Assembly: GCF_030272615.1 (NCBI RefSeq)
Contig: NC_081415.1
Span: 266,015,925-266,079,924 of the forward strand
Source: Cryptomeria japonica
Lineage: Eukaryota; Streptophyta; Pinopsida; Cupressales; Cupressaceae
Direction of reading: 5' to 3'
Length of the DNA: 64,000 nt
A program made the translations under genes and the position numbers. The notes under the pieces are model-generated. The model did not search any database. It saw only the letters and a list, made by a program, of their open reading frames with translations, and was not told where the DNA came from. Positions 23,331 through 34,520 of the stretch are shown piece by piece. Every line of letters starts with the position of its first letter. Positions within the stretch are counted from its first letter, which is position 1.

Positions 23331-24671
23331 GAAGTGTCCAACACTTTATGACTAAAATTTTGGGAGAGTAATGTGTCAACTTTAGCATTTCCAAATATGG
23401 TCTCGAAATTGGGATATGACTGTTTAAGTCAGCCTAAAATGTAAATTACCTTGAGAACCCTATACAAGGCATCGTTATCTTATCTCATCTTCACAATTGA
23501 AGAGCAAGTATTCTTCCTCAAGAGCATATATGAGTATATAAGGAGCATCAAGCTACAATAATTTTTCTTCATTTATATTTTCATGATGGATTTTGTAACG
23601 ATTTATCATGTTATTGCATCAACACTTAAAGGACTTATCCTAAGAGAATTTCAGCATCAAAAGGTATAATCATTTCATATTAGTATTTAGATTCAAATTT
23701 AGCCTCTTCCCTACAATAGCAAGCTCTCTTTTTCATCATTATTGTTGTAGGGTTATTTCCAACCTAGGTTTTAACTTAAGAAAATCCTATATGACCCAAC
23801 ACCATTTTCCTCTTATTTTGTGCATGAGTATGCTCATAAACATGTGATAGTTCTAGTTTGAAGATATAGAGGTGTTTAGGATTCAAAATCAGAACTTATA
23901 AAAAAAAATCATCAAAAGAGAGCAAGACACAAACAAAAAGCACCATAGTCCTCTAGGACTAGGGTGTCTAGCACTACAATCCGTTTGGAATAGGGTGCCT
24001 AGCACCATAATCCTAGTGTTTTGACCTAAAAGTTGATTAGGATCTAGTTTGGAGGCTCCTGAAGCTAGATTGACCCTTGTTCTTCATTTGGACTGATGTG
24101 AGTACTAGGGTGCCTAGCCACAATGTCCAAACATTTTGAACTTAAATTTTAGGCACAAGTTCCTCTCTACATCTCCTCTCCAATTTTGTACGCTTGTGTT
24201 GATTGTTAGATATAAATGTTTATTTATGTTGTTTATAGTTAATATGACATCATTGAGCCTAGTTCTTTGCATCAATATCATCCAATCATATCAAGTCCAT
24301 AGAGAATAATCAAACCATTGTGCCTATCTCTCCCAAGGGTTTGAGGTTGGGTTTATTGGTTGTTCTCAAATTTAATTGATAGGATTGACTTTTATTCCTA
24401 GTTTGCATGTTTAGGCTAGTGAATCTCATTTTTCTTATAGTACATATTGGTGAATCTGATGTCTTACACTTGAACATTTCTGATTATTAGTTTCAAATCT
24501 AATTTTTGCATTAAATTCTAATATTTAAATGCATTATTTTATTATTTATGTACTTGCATTGGTTAAAAATTCATACAATTGCACATTGTTATCACTTATA
24601 TCATGTATTTTGCATGTGTTATTATTTGAAAAACAAAATTGATTTCATTGTATTTTAAATTAGTTAGTTTC
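23331..24671 (+). other. Probable remainder of LTR and untranslated leader, with a repeated 17-bp motif
   Basis: No coding signal. The motif actagggtgYctagcac occurs at 23958 and 24106 and with one change at 23989, each followed by 'ca.aatcc' or similar. A repeated motif in a long leader resembles the layout of the Gypsy element at 57-60 kb, which supports reading this stretch as a degenerate Gypsy 5' region, but no primer-binding site was found. Confidence 0.4.
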
Positions 24672-25151
24672 ATGATGCATATATTTCATAGATGTGATAG
24701 TGGCCAAGAATCCCTTGTATCACTCTATCCCTCTCATAAAGATCTTCCTATCCATTCAAACATTTTGAGGCAAGAGGGTGATTGCATTAACACCTTTATC
24801 AATGTTCTCCCTTCTAAGGATGAAGCATTGATGAAACATGCTCATCTCTCTCCCAAAATTGGTCTCACCCATGAGGATATTTTAGTACAAGAGGATGATA
24901 TCATTAATACCTATCTTAATGCTAACTTACCTTCCATACATGACATCTCTTCTAGAGATGAACCATTGATGGATATTGTTAATCATTCTCCCAAAGTTTT
25001 TCCTATTTATGAGGATACCTTGGAGCAAGAGGATGACACCATTATTACTTTCCTTGATGATCTCTCTTCTAGAAATGAATTATTGATGAATCATGTTTGT
25101 CTCTCTCCCAAAATTGGTCCCACCCATGAGGAAATCTTGGTGCAAAAATAG
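24672..25151 (+). CDS. Unrecognised ORF with about 40-45-residue internal repeats
   Basis: ATG at 24672, stop TAG at 25149, 159 residues. The protein is built of three and a half related units. Each contains a block like SPKIGLTHEDILVQEDDIIN followed by an acidic linker and SSRDEPLM. The units run roughly 24720-24850, 24850-24990, 24990-25110 and 25110-25148. It is acidic, with no membrane segment or signal peptide. No stop interrupts it, unlike the transposon frames nearby. Position downstream of an LTR-like start and repeat-bearing leader suggests the first ORF of a degenerate Gypsy element. A host repeat protein fragment is possible. Function unknown. Confidence 0.45.
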   Translation: MMHIFHRCDSGQESLVSLYPSHKDLPIHSNILRQEGDCINTFINVLPSKDEALMKHAHLSPKIGLTHEDILVQEDDIINTYLNANLPSIHDISSRDEPLMDIVNHSPKVFPIYEDTLEQEDDTIITFLDDLSSRNELLMNHVCLSPKIGPTHEEILVQK

Positions 25152-25406
25152 ATTATCAACACTTCCTTCAAAAAAATATGAAGCTTTAGTGGATAAATAT
25201 CTCAATCAATTCAATTATATCCATGTTTCTATTCATGTGAAGCCAAAAAAAAATGTCCACATTGGTCAAGAGGAAAAGTGCACCAAGATGTGGCACCAAA
25301 AAGATGCCACTTTTTATCTTTTAATAAAAATGTGCCAATGGCATGAAATGGTCATCCAAACCTTTGGGTTGGATGCCCAAGGAAAATCTAACCTAAAGGG
25401 CTGGTC
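25152..25406. other. Non-coding flank of the repeat ORF
   Basis: Weak frame continuation only, with several stops and no recognised domain. Confidence 0.35.
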
Positions 25407-25512
25407 TTTTCCAATGCAAACAATTTGGTGCCCGCCAAATGTGAAAAGTGCACTTTTTGCATTTGGCGAGTGCCAAATTTGGTGCTCAAGCCAAATATTT
25501 TGCATTGGAAAA
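25407..25512. repeat. Imperfect palindrome, hairpin or MITE-like
   Basis: The left arm starts ttttccaatgcaaa and the right arm ends tttgcattggaaaa, exact inverse complements over 14 bp. The inner parts also pair (caatttgg, cgccaaatg against catttggcg, ccaaatattttg). Total 106 bp. No target duplication found. Confidence 0.6.
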
Positions 25513-25844
25513 TTATATATGTCATGAATGGGCAAATGTTTCAATTTGGACACAATTTATACCCAATCCATGAAGAGGAATATATACATAAAATATAACA
25601 TTTAAGTATAGATCACATTTCGATATGTCCTTTTCCTTATGGAATAAAACTTAAAGTATATGTCACATTTCAATATGTGTTTTTCCTTTCTTATACTGTA
25701 AGTTATATTTCATGTATATTGTGGTAGAATGTTTGAGAGTGGTTTCAAATCTTTAGGAGTTGTAATGTTGATTCTAGGTTTTATAAGATCACCTAATTTC
25801 TAGACTTAGTCAAATTTTAGTAATCAACATGCTCCTATCAGTTT
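25513..25844. other. AT-rich spacer
   Basis: A short duplicated phrase ('aaagtatagatcacatttcgatatgt' type, near 25604 and 25652) and nothing else seen. Confidence 0.4.
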
Positions 25845-26898
25845 TTTCTCACTCTCTCTATCTCACTCTCTTTATCTCCCAAAAAAAATAGACCTATAGG
25901 TCTCTCTCTATCACTCTTTCTATGTCCTCTTATGTCTCTCTCTACCTCACATTTTCTCCTTACCCTCATATATATCCCTCTCTCCCTCCCTCTCTTATTG
26001 TTTCTCTCCCCCCTCTCTCCATTCTCTCAATCACTACCTCTCCCTCTCACCCTCTCTTTCCCCATCCATAAGTCTCTCATTCCTTCCATATTTACCTCTC
26101 TACCTCTCCATCCTCATCTCATTTCTAACCTCTCTCCCCCCTATATCTCTCTCACTCTATCTCTCCCCTAAGTCTCTCACCCTCTCTCACTAGGATCTAT
26201 AACTTATATATCTCCACTCTCTATTTATTTATGTACCTCTCCACCTCTCTCCTTGCCTCCTTACCCCTACTCTCTTTGTAAGATTATCTCTCTACCTAAC
26301 CATTATATCTCTCCCCTATCTAGGTCTCCCAATCACTCTCTATCTATCTCTCCCTCCCTCCCTCATTATCCCTTGCTTTATCTTTATTCTTATATCTCTC
26401 ATTTTATCTCTCCCTCCCCTCTCTCAATCATCACCTCTCCCTCCCTTTTAAAGAGTTTAGGGAATAAAGAGTATGATATAGGGTTTAGGTATAGGGTTGA
26501 AGAGATAAATTTTAGGGTTGAGGGTATTGGTATAGGGTTTAGCGTACAAGATTGATGGTTAGGGTTTAGTATATATAGGGTTGAGGGTATTGCCTGTATT
26601 GCTACTTTCCTATCTCTCTCTTCTCTCTCACCTCTCTCACCTTTCTAGGTATCTCCCCCTTCCTTATTATCCTCATATATATCTCCCTCTCCTACTCTAT
26701 CTTATAATTTCTCCCTCTTTATTCCCTCTCTCCACTTTCTAGATCGTTACCTCATCCTCCTACCCTTTCTCTCTCCCTCTCTCTCCACCTCTATACCTCT
26801 CCACCCATGTCTCATTAGGAACCTCTCTCTATCCCCCTCTATCGATCTCCCCCTCTCTCTCCCATCTAGGTATCTAATCTCTCTCTTTCACCCATTTG
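25845..26898 (+). repeat. Polypyrimidine (TCTCTCCCTC)-type low-complexity tract, about 1 kb
   Basis: The plus strand is dominated by C and T (tctctccctctc, cctctctccc and variants), interrupted at 26454-26592 by a G/T-rich telomere-like block. Open frames here (Leu/Pro/Ser-rich) are compositional. It directly abuts the left edge of duplication copy B at 26899. Confidence 0.9.
26454..26592 (+). repeat. Degenerate telomere-like repeats (TTTAGGG variants)
   Basis: Units such as agggtttag, atagggttgag, tttagggttgaggg and ggttagggtttag recur about ten times in 140 bp. They resemble the plant telomere repeat TTTAGGG but are too diverged for a recent telomeric insertion. Confidence 0.55.
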
Positions 26899-28909
26899 TT
26901 TTATTAGATGACTAACACATAAATAATTTCTATTTATCAAAGATTTCATAACATTACTTTAACAATAGTATAACTATTTAATACTTGATCAACATAATTA
27001 TTTATATTTATACCTACCAACCATTAACTTTTTGACCAATATAATTATTTATATTTATGCCTACCAAAAGAAAAAATATGTGGTAGGTAAGTCCATAATT
27101 TGCTTGTCATTAGCTAATTTTGAAATAGTAAAAATTTAGGATGAAGTATGACAAATATAAAAGAAATATGGAAGGAATATAAAGTACTAGAAAATGCAAG
27201 ATGAAAGGACAAAACATTATGACCACTTTAATTTGAGTAGGACCACTTTTTTTGAAGAGAGTTAAATTTCTTCCCATGTGAGGTAGAAAATTAGAAAAGG
27301 TTAGAGATGAATAGATTTTTAGAAGATTCAAAGTTCTCCAAACTTCTTTTTCTTTTTTAGACACATTAGGTTTTAAGTTTGAATTACTTTTCCTCTCCAT
27401 GTGACAAATGTTAAATAATTGTTTATAAATATCATTTATTTTATTACACTAGTAATCATTGTTCAAATTATGTGTTATAGGATAATAGCTTTTACATAAT
27501 TTTTAATTATTTAAGTGTGCTTATAATCGACAATGACTTGACTTGGCCAAGGTTGAATTGTATTTTATAAGATGATTTGTCCCAAAGATTGTAAGTGAAG
27601 TAAAGCTATTTATCCCTTAGCCTTTAGGGTGTATGCACAAATGTCATAATGCAATTATGAAAGCAGTTTGAAATATTCTAAGGCAATTCAAACATTAAAG
27701 GAAGAAAATATGAATTTAAATTTTGTACAACTTTAATTCATTCTTTTTTATTGAGATGCAAAATGGAGTTTTATTCTCTTCCATCACTTCTCTATTGTGT
27801 CCCACTCTTTTTTCTATTCCCAGTCTTCATTTTTCCTATGTGATCCAACTATTGTTCTCTTTTTGGGATGAATTCAAACTAGACTATTGATCTATCTCCC
27901 TCCATTTCTATAAATGTGAATCTCCACCTTCATTTTCTCTTTAATCATGAATATTTGATCTTCTTTATTATTTTGATAAGTGACATTTTTTAGAGCAACA
28001 CTACTGCCATTTAAAGAGAACTCAAAGGACAATGGAGATAAGTGACATGGATGCTTGAAGATATATTTTACTTGTTGTTTTTCTTATTTGTTGCACTCAT
28101 TTTCATAATCTTCATTGGGAGATCATATTCTTGCACATGTTTGAGGTTTTTTTGGTTGACTCATTTATGATTTATTATAGTTTAGGTTTTTATTCTCACA
28201 ATAAGTATTCATTTAGTATAGATTAAGTATAATTAATTTGTGTTAGAAGTATGAATATTAACGCATCTTTTAGGTTTAAATAATTGGTTATAAACAAGTC
28301 AATAAGAAAACAAAATTAAAATAGTTTGAATAGATTTTTTGGTATATATTTTTCTAAATTTATTTCAAAATATCAAAATTACTTAGTCTATCATCTATTG
28401 AACAATAGTTGTGAATAGTTCTATTAGTCTTAAGCTATTTTGCTATTGATAAAATCTTTTTTCTATTCATTTTTATTATAATCAGTTAACAATGGAATCA
28501 ATTGATTTCATATCACTATTTGGTTATATTCATTGAAATGATGCTATTTTGTTTAATTGGTAACAAATGCACCATCAAGAGAGTAGAATTAAAACAAGGA
28601 TGTGTTGTTGCAAAGTTCTTGCCAATTGCTAATAGGTCAGTGGTGATCTTTGATGGGTAAAAAGATGGAGAACAACATTGGTTCAATCAAAATGAGGTGA
28701 GATATGAAATGTTTAACCATTCTATTGATTTGTTTTGAATTTTTTTTGCGATACATTTGAAATCATTTTATGAAATATAAAAGATCATTTGAATTTGTGT
28801 TTCACATGTTAGGGTGTTATTAGTCCTTCCTTAATAGATAATTATTCCAATGGGTATGCGAGTTGTTTATTATTCACTGTAACTTAATATAATAATAAAA
28901 TAATGTTTA
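26899..28909. repeat. Segmental duplication copy B, part upstream of the LINE
   Basis: Collinear with 13706-15678. Homology starts at the same word ('ttttattagatgactaac') and runs into the LINE with no break. The AT stretch carrying the LINE's left target repeat in copy A (about 15650-15675) is missing here. Includes the second copy of the exon-like relic at about 28568-28698. Confidence 0.9.
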
Positions 28910-29667
28910 TCCTTCGGTGATTGGCCTATATTTATCCCCTAATGATTCCTCCTCCCCCTCATTGGATAAGAATGATGTCCACCACTCCCCTCACCCCTTT
29001 GGTGAAGCCAGCCCCTCACTTCCCCAATCCCCCCAAAAAACCCATGATGTGAAAGTTCCTCCAAGGAAACCAAATCAAACAAGCTTTACATCTCCACCCC
29101 AGTCCCCTAGCAATTCAGTGATATTGGAGGACTTATCCAAGTCATTCCTGTTGACATCTAATGTGAAGACCTCCCCACCCTATCTTCCTTCTGCAGATAA
29201 TGAGGAATGATTGACACAGAAGAAAAAAACTAGGACTAAGAAGGCGGATGCGGGCAATGACAGTAAAGTTGGAAGACCAACTGAGATAGTGTTGAGGTAG
29301 AAAGCTATAGCCAAGGATATTGCAAGGGGGCAACAATTGACCCTTGACAAAAATAACAAAACTAAGAAATGAAGTTCCTCTCCTGGAACATAAGGGGACT
29401 CAACAACCCTCAAAAGCAATTGGCTATAAACTAATATATTTTAGAGATGAAGATTGATATCTATTTACTACAAGAAGTCAAAATGTCCTACCAAACCTTT
29501 GCAATGACTGCTGGCAAACTTTGGTCAGGCATTGTGTTTCTATATGTGGAGGCGTTAGAAGCATCTGGTGGAATCGCTGCCCTTTGGAACCCATACAAGA
29601 TCCAAGGTAATATACATGTAAGCTCACAGAACTATCTAGTTGTAACCTTCCAGTTTGGTGATCTCTA
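28910..29667 (+). mobile_element. LINE copy B, left part (ORF1 tail and start of ORF2)
   Basis: Collinear with 15679-16436 of copy A. The ORF1 tail is open from 28917 to 29210 (about 97 codons, Pro/Ser-rich, ending SADNEE), then a TGA replaces a Trp codon. The ATGA overlap of ORF1 stop and ORF2 start is kept at 29369-29372. The ORF2 endonuclease begins MKFLSWNIRGLNNP and breaks at 29667, where the Copia element entered; it resumes at 37043. Confidence 0.9.
29663..29667. repeat. Left target-site duplication of the Copia element
   Basis: ctcta, matching 37038-37042. Both belong to the LINE endonuclease sequence. Confidence 0.95.
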
Positions 29668-31169
29668 TGTTGGCATTATGTGAACCGGTATGAGGACAAT
29701 GATATTGTATGTTGTCATTGATGTCAATATATCATATGAAGAGAGAACCGACATATGTGAGAACTAGTATATATGCCAAAGTAAAGCGGTATATTTATTC
29801 AAGGTGAACCGACATGTCAAGGTGAATCAGCATGTAGTCATGGGAACCGACACATGGAAGCATTGTATGACTATCGGTTGGTAGGTAGTTTCCACTTCAG
29901 GATTTCTGGTTGGAGTACCTCAAGCCTATGTGACTCAATTGGTGATCTTTATGTGATGAGTTAGCAGTATAACAAAGAACAGATCGTATTGCCATGTCAG
30001 CCTTGTGCGCATGAAGGATCTTGCATGAAGAAGACTATTCCTATCTACCTTGGGAATGTGTGAAATCTATAAATGATGATAACGTGTGATGGGTTATCAA
30101 CCGCCATGAAATCGGTGGAAAATGAACGATGGAGAATGTCTTGAGATTAGATCAAGACTGTTGCATTCAATACAGTATGATCAACGGTCAGGATTGAACC
30201 ATTTGAATTCCTTAACCTAACAGGTCTAGGGTTTAGGGTTTATGCTACCGACCTATCTGTTGTCCTATAGGGTTGATGTTGTGATTCTTTTAGAGTTTGT
30301 TGGCAAAAGTTGTGTGTGTGTATCTAAGAGAAGAGATACGTGATTCTTGCCAGAGTAGAGGAGAGAAGTCATATCTGCAGAGTGTAAGTGCAGAAGGTGA
30401 AGAGGAGCTTAAGCGGATCTGCATTGGCATTGAGTGCTATTATTAGGTCATTGATATACCTGTTGATCTCCAACCACTTCAACAGTTGTGAAATCCCCTA
30501 ATAGGGTAGCCTTAACTGGCTTGTTGAAAATCCTCTAATAGGGTAACTCGAAGCTACTAAGTTATTGATATCCTTTAGCTATTGAGATCTTGAAATCCTC
30601 TAATAAGGTACCCTTAACAGGGTTTAACCCTTAACCGGGTATTGTAGCCATCCCTTAACCAGGTGATCCCTAACAAGATCAGTTCCTAATAGAACCTATT
30701 GTATCTATCTTTAACCGGACAAGGCTCCTAACAGAGCGGACTTCCAAAGAGTTCAAAAACAATCTTGTGGGTATTCATCCCCACCATGGTTTTTCCCAGT
30801 TGGGTTTCCACGTGAAAAATATGCGTGTCATGTGTGATGTTATGATTGTCTTCTGATTAAGTGGTGATGCATGTTGATCTTGCTGTAATATGTACATCTT
30901 TGATGGTAGATTGCATGTTCATGCATTAGAGTGAAATGGGATTGAAGAGTTAGATTATATGAGAAGATAAGTGTCAATTGGTCTTTGCTCATCTTAGTTA
31001 CACTGGGTTTTGCCGGTTGAACTTTGTTGAAGGACCGGTGCTATTGTTTGTCTGTCAATGCATAAGTGTTAGTTGACAAACCAGTTTAAGGTTGAGTTTT
31101 TTCTTGTACTGATTCACCCCCCCCCTCTCAGTACCGGTTTGGTACTATTCATTCATCATTAAGTTATCA
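29668..31169 (+). mobile_element. Copia 5' LTR
   Basis: TGTTGGCATT...GTTATCA. Contains an array of CCTAAYAGGGT-like units at 30490-30740 and the phrase 'ccaccatggtttttcccagttgggtttccacgtg' near 30780. A C-run precedes 'ctctcagtaccgg' near 31120. The same C-run context occurs in the minus-strand Copia LTR at 44262-44290. Confidence 0.95.
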
Positions 31170-31171
31170 AT

Positions 31172-31183
31172 TGGTATCAGAGC
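31172..31183 (+). other. Copia primer-binding site
   Basis: TGGTATCAGAGC, a perfect match to the expected complement of the initiator tRNA-Met 3' end, two bases after the 5' LTR. Confidence 0.95.
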
Positions 31184-31240
31184 ATCCTCCAGGTCCTCTG
31201 TGTTGTAAGCTTAACTGCTTGAGGGAAAGATCCTATTGTA

Positions 31241-32260
31241 ATGTTGAAGAGGGAAGGTCCAATTTAACAAAGAAAATTTTAGTATATGGAAAGATAGAAT
31301 GAAGATATACATCAGAAGCATGGGTGCTCAACACTAGAGCTATGTTGAGAATCCCTATGTTGCCCCTACTGGTACTCTCACTAATGATCAAAAGAGAGAG
31401 ATACAGGAGAATGGGCAAGTCATGGAAGCCCTAATCAGTAGTTTATCTGATATTGAGTTCATTGATGTCCAAGATAAGGTAAATCCCAAAGAGGTATGGG
31501 ATGCTCTTGAAAATATTTATGGAGGTGATGAGCATGTAAAACAAGCTAAGGAAGAAAGCCTTAGAGGAAAGTTTGAAGACATGCAAATGGTTGAAGGTGA
31601 AACCATTCAACAATATGGTATTAGAATCAAAACTGTTGTCGGAGATATCAAGAGTGCAGGTGGTAAAATGGAAGATTCCACTGTGGTAAGCAAAGTCTTG
31701 AGATCCCTATTACTGGTCTATGCCATAAGGGTTGCTGCTATTCAGGAGCTGAGATCAATAGACAAGACTAAGGTATCCTTGGAATCCATCATAGAAAAGT
31801 TGACAACCTATGAGCTAAATAGTTTTGATGGCAGTGTTCAAAAGACTGAATCAACTTTTAGAGCTTATGCTGTACCATCCAGGAAAGGAAAAGAAGAAAG
31901 CACTAGTGGTGAACCAAGACAGAGCAAAGTAATGGATGATGAGGAGTTTCTGATGGAATTTGAAGCTCTTCTTGCCAGGAAATTTCTAAAAGGAACTGGT
32001 AGATATAGAGGTAAGCTCCCTTTGAAATGTTTTTCGTGTAACCAGATAGGACATATTGCTATGAACTGTCCTAATAGTGACAACAAGGATAAACTGAAAA
32101 GATTTAAGAAATTCAAAGGAGGAAATCGGAGAAACTATTTTGTTGCAATTGATGAAGGTGTCACAGATGAGGAATCAGAAGATGAAGAGAATGAAGACAT
32201 TGTGTTTGTTGTTGTAAAGGAAGACGTGTCAGACAAGAAGGCTCTTGTCTCCCGCTTTGA
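31241..32260 (+). pseudogene. Copia gag with CCHC zinc knuckle
   Basis: An ATG at 31241 is out of frame with the body. From 31254 the frame reads VQFNKENFSIWKDRMKIYI, a TAG near 31335, then is open from 31422 onward. It has the UBN2-type gag region (KEVWDALENIYGGDEHVKQA, SKVLRSLLLVYAIRVAAI, KLTTYEL) and an intact zinc knuckle CFSCNQIGHIAMNC at about 32032-32071. An acidic linker leads into protease. Forms the capsid and binds element RNA. The start-region frameshift and the TAG make it inactive. Confidence 0.92.
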
Positions 32261-32855
32261 TAATTCCAATGAGTGGATTATTGACAGTGGTTGCTCACAC
32301 CATATGACTGGTGACCAGAGCAAGTTTCTATCCTTGGAAGAGTATGATGGTGGTGTGGTTCATTTTGGCAATGATGCACCATGTATGGTTAAAGGAAAAG
32401 GGTCCATCTCTCTGAATGGAAAGAGTAGTGCTGACAATGTGTATTGGGTTGATGGTCTCAGAAACAACCTTCTGAGTGTTGCCCAGCTGAATGACAGTGG
32501 CCTCACTCTGGAATTCAAGAATGGAATCTGCAAAATCAAAGGAAAAGATGGTGGATTGGTGGCCACTGGCCTGCAGACCAAAGGTAACCTATTTCATCTG
32601 AATGCAAATATAAGTACATGTCTTATGGCTAAATTTGATGATAGTTGGATATGGCATAGGAGACTCTTCCATGTAAACTTTGATAACATTGTGAAGGCTA
32701 GTAAGATCAAGGCAGTTAGAGGGTTGCTGGTGCTAAGAAAACCAGATAATATCTTGTGCAGAGAGTGTCAATTAGGGAAAATGTCTTCCTCAACCTTTAA
32801 AGGTAAATCTTTCACTGCTGACAACTTGCTTGATCTTGTACATACTGATTTGTGA
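32261..32855 (+). pseudogene. Copia aspartic protease and GAG-pre-integrase
   Basis: Same frame as gag. The protease active site is in WIIDSGCSHHMTGD (about 32274-32315). The flap and C-terminal part (YWVDGLRNNLLSVAQL) are intact. The integrase zinc-binding HHCC motif follows, with His in WIWHRRLFHVNF and Cys pair in CRECQLGKM. The frame is stopped by TGA at 32853-32855, where relatives have Trp (HTDL-x-GPMK). Confidence 0.93.
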
Positions 32856-33830
32856 GGTCCTATGAAAACTAGAAGTGTGCAGGGTGATAGGTACCTCATG
32901 ATTCTCACTGATGACTACTCAAGAATGATGTGGGTCACATTCTTGAAAGACAAGTCTGAAGCCTTTGTGAAGTTCAAAGCTTTCAGAGCATTACTGGGGA
33001 AGGAAAGCGGTAAAAGGATCAAGTGCCTCAGAACTGATCAAGGAGGAGAATTCTCTTCCGGTGAATTCAACAAGTATTGTAAAGAATTTGGCATCAAGAG
33101 GCAACTGTCTGCCCCCCGGACTCTACAACAAAATGGCCTAGCAGAGAGGAATAACCGAATTGTGGTTGAAGCAGCTAGAACCATGTTGATTCAAGGAAAG
33201 GTAGCCCACACCTTTTGGAGAGAAGCGGCAAGCACTGCAGTCTACATAATGAACCGGGTACTCATCAAGAAAGGTAAGGATAAAACTCCTTATGAGTATT
33301 GGACCAGTAAGACACCTGTGGTTAGCTACTTTAGGGTATTTGGTAGCAAATGTTACATCAAGAGAAGTGAACATCAAGGCACGTTCGAAGCTAAATGTGA
33401 TGAGGGAATATTCCTAGGATATTCCACCAAGAGCAAAGCTCTCAAGTGTTTCAACAATAGGACTCAGAGAATTATGGAAAGTATCAACATGAGAGTTGAT
33501 GAAACCTCTGACAAACCAGAGGAAACCGGCAGTGAGCAAGATGTAAATGAACCAATTGTCAGTCAACCAAGTACCAGTAACAGTATTCTTGAATCGGTGA
33601 ATGTTGATACTGATGAAGATGAGGATGAAGAGGAAAAGCAAGAAGAACCAGTCAAGACTATTCCTCGGTATGTCAAGCTGAATCATGATCCTAAGCAGAT
33701 CATAGGAGATAAGGATGTAGGAATCCTTACAAGAAGAAAGATTAGAGAAAACTTGAGCCTAAGTCATTCAAAGAGGCTCATAAAGATGAAGACTGGATCA
33801 AGGCAATGGAAGAGGAACTTGACTAGATAG
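32856..33830 (+). pseudogene. Copia integrase core
   Basis: Same frame, 322 open codons from 32862. DDE residues: Asp in LILTDDYSRMMWV-type text, Asp in CLRTDQGGEF, Glu in NGLAERNNRIVVEAARTML. Further landmarks are FWREAASTAVYIMNR, TPYEYWTSKTP and FRVFGSKCYI. An acidic stretch (DTDEDEDEEEKQEE) leads towards RT. A frameshift near 33740-33800 separates it from RT. Inserts element cDNA into the genome. Confidence 0.94.
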
Positions 33831-34520
33831 AGAAAAATGGTACATGGTCCTTGGTACCCAAACCGGAGCATAAAAATGTCATTGGCACCAAATGGGTGTT
33901 CAGGAACAAGATGAATGAGGATGGCACAATGATTAGGAACAAAGCCAAATTGGTGTGCAAAGGATATGCTCAAGAAGAAGGAGAAGACTATGGAGAAACC
34001 TTTGCTCCTGTAGCCAAATTGGAAGGAGTTCGCATGCTTCTTGCATATGCAGCTTTTAAAGGATTCAAGGTATATCAAATGGATGTAAAATCTGCATTCT
34101 TAAATGGTGTACTTGAAGAGGAGGTGTATATAGAGCAACCAGATGGGTTTTCCCTATCTAAAGACAGTGATATGGTGTGCAAGCTACATAAAGCCTTATA
34201 TGGTCTAAAGTAGACACCTAGAGAATGGTATGAACGTCTACATTCCCATCTTGTGAAGATTGGATTTGAGAGAACAAGTGAAGATAGCAATATCTACTTG
34301 AAATCTGAAGGAGATCAAATCCTGATCTATGATGTTTTTGTTGATGACATTATCTTTGGTGGAGATGACAAGATGAGTCATGAGTTTGCTGATGAGATGA
34401 AGGAAGAGTTTGAGATGTCACTCATAGGGGAGATTAAGTTCTTCATTGGACTACAGATCCAACAGATGAGAGATGGAATCTTTATCACTTAGTCCAAGTA
34501 TGCCAAAGAGGTATTGAAGA
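33831..34520 (+). pseudogene. Copia reverse transcriptase
   Basis: Second frame from about 33770. [60 protein letters not shown] (catalytic Asp), [13 protein letters not shown] at 34211-34213 (a Gln position), then VFVDDIIFGGDD (catalytic pair) and FFIGLQIQQM. A second TAG lies at 34490-34492. Apart from the stops the domain is well preserved. Confidence 0.95.

Noticed and set aside
25932-26555. Leu/Pro/Ser-rich open frames
   Set aside because: They come from the polypyrimidine tract; no domain or start context.
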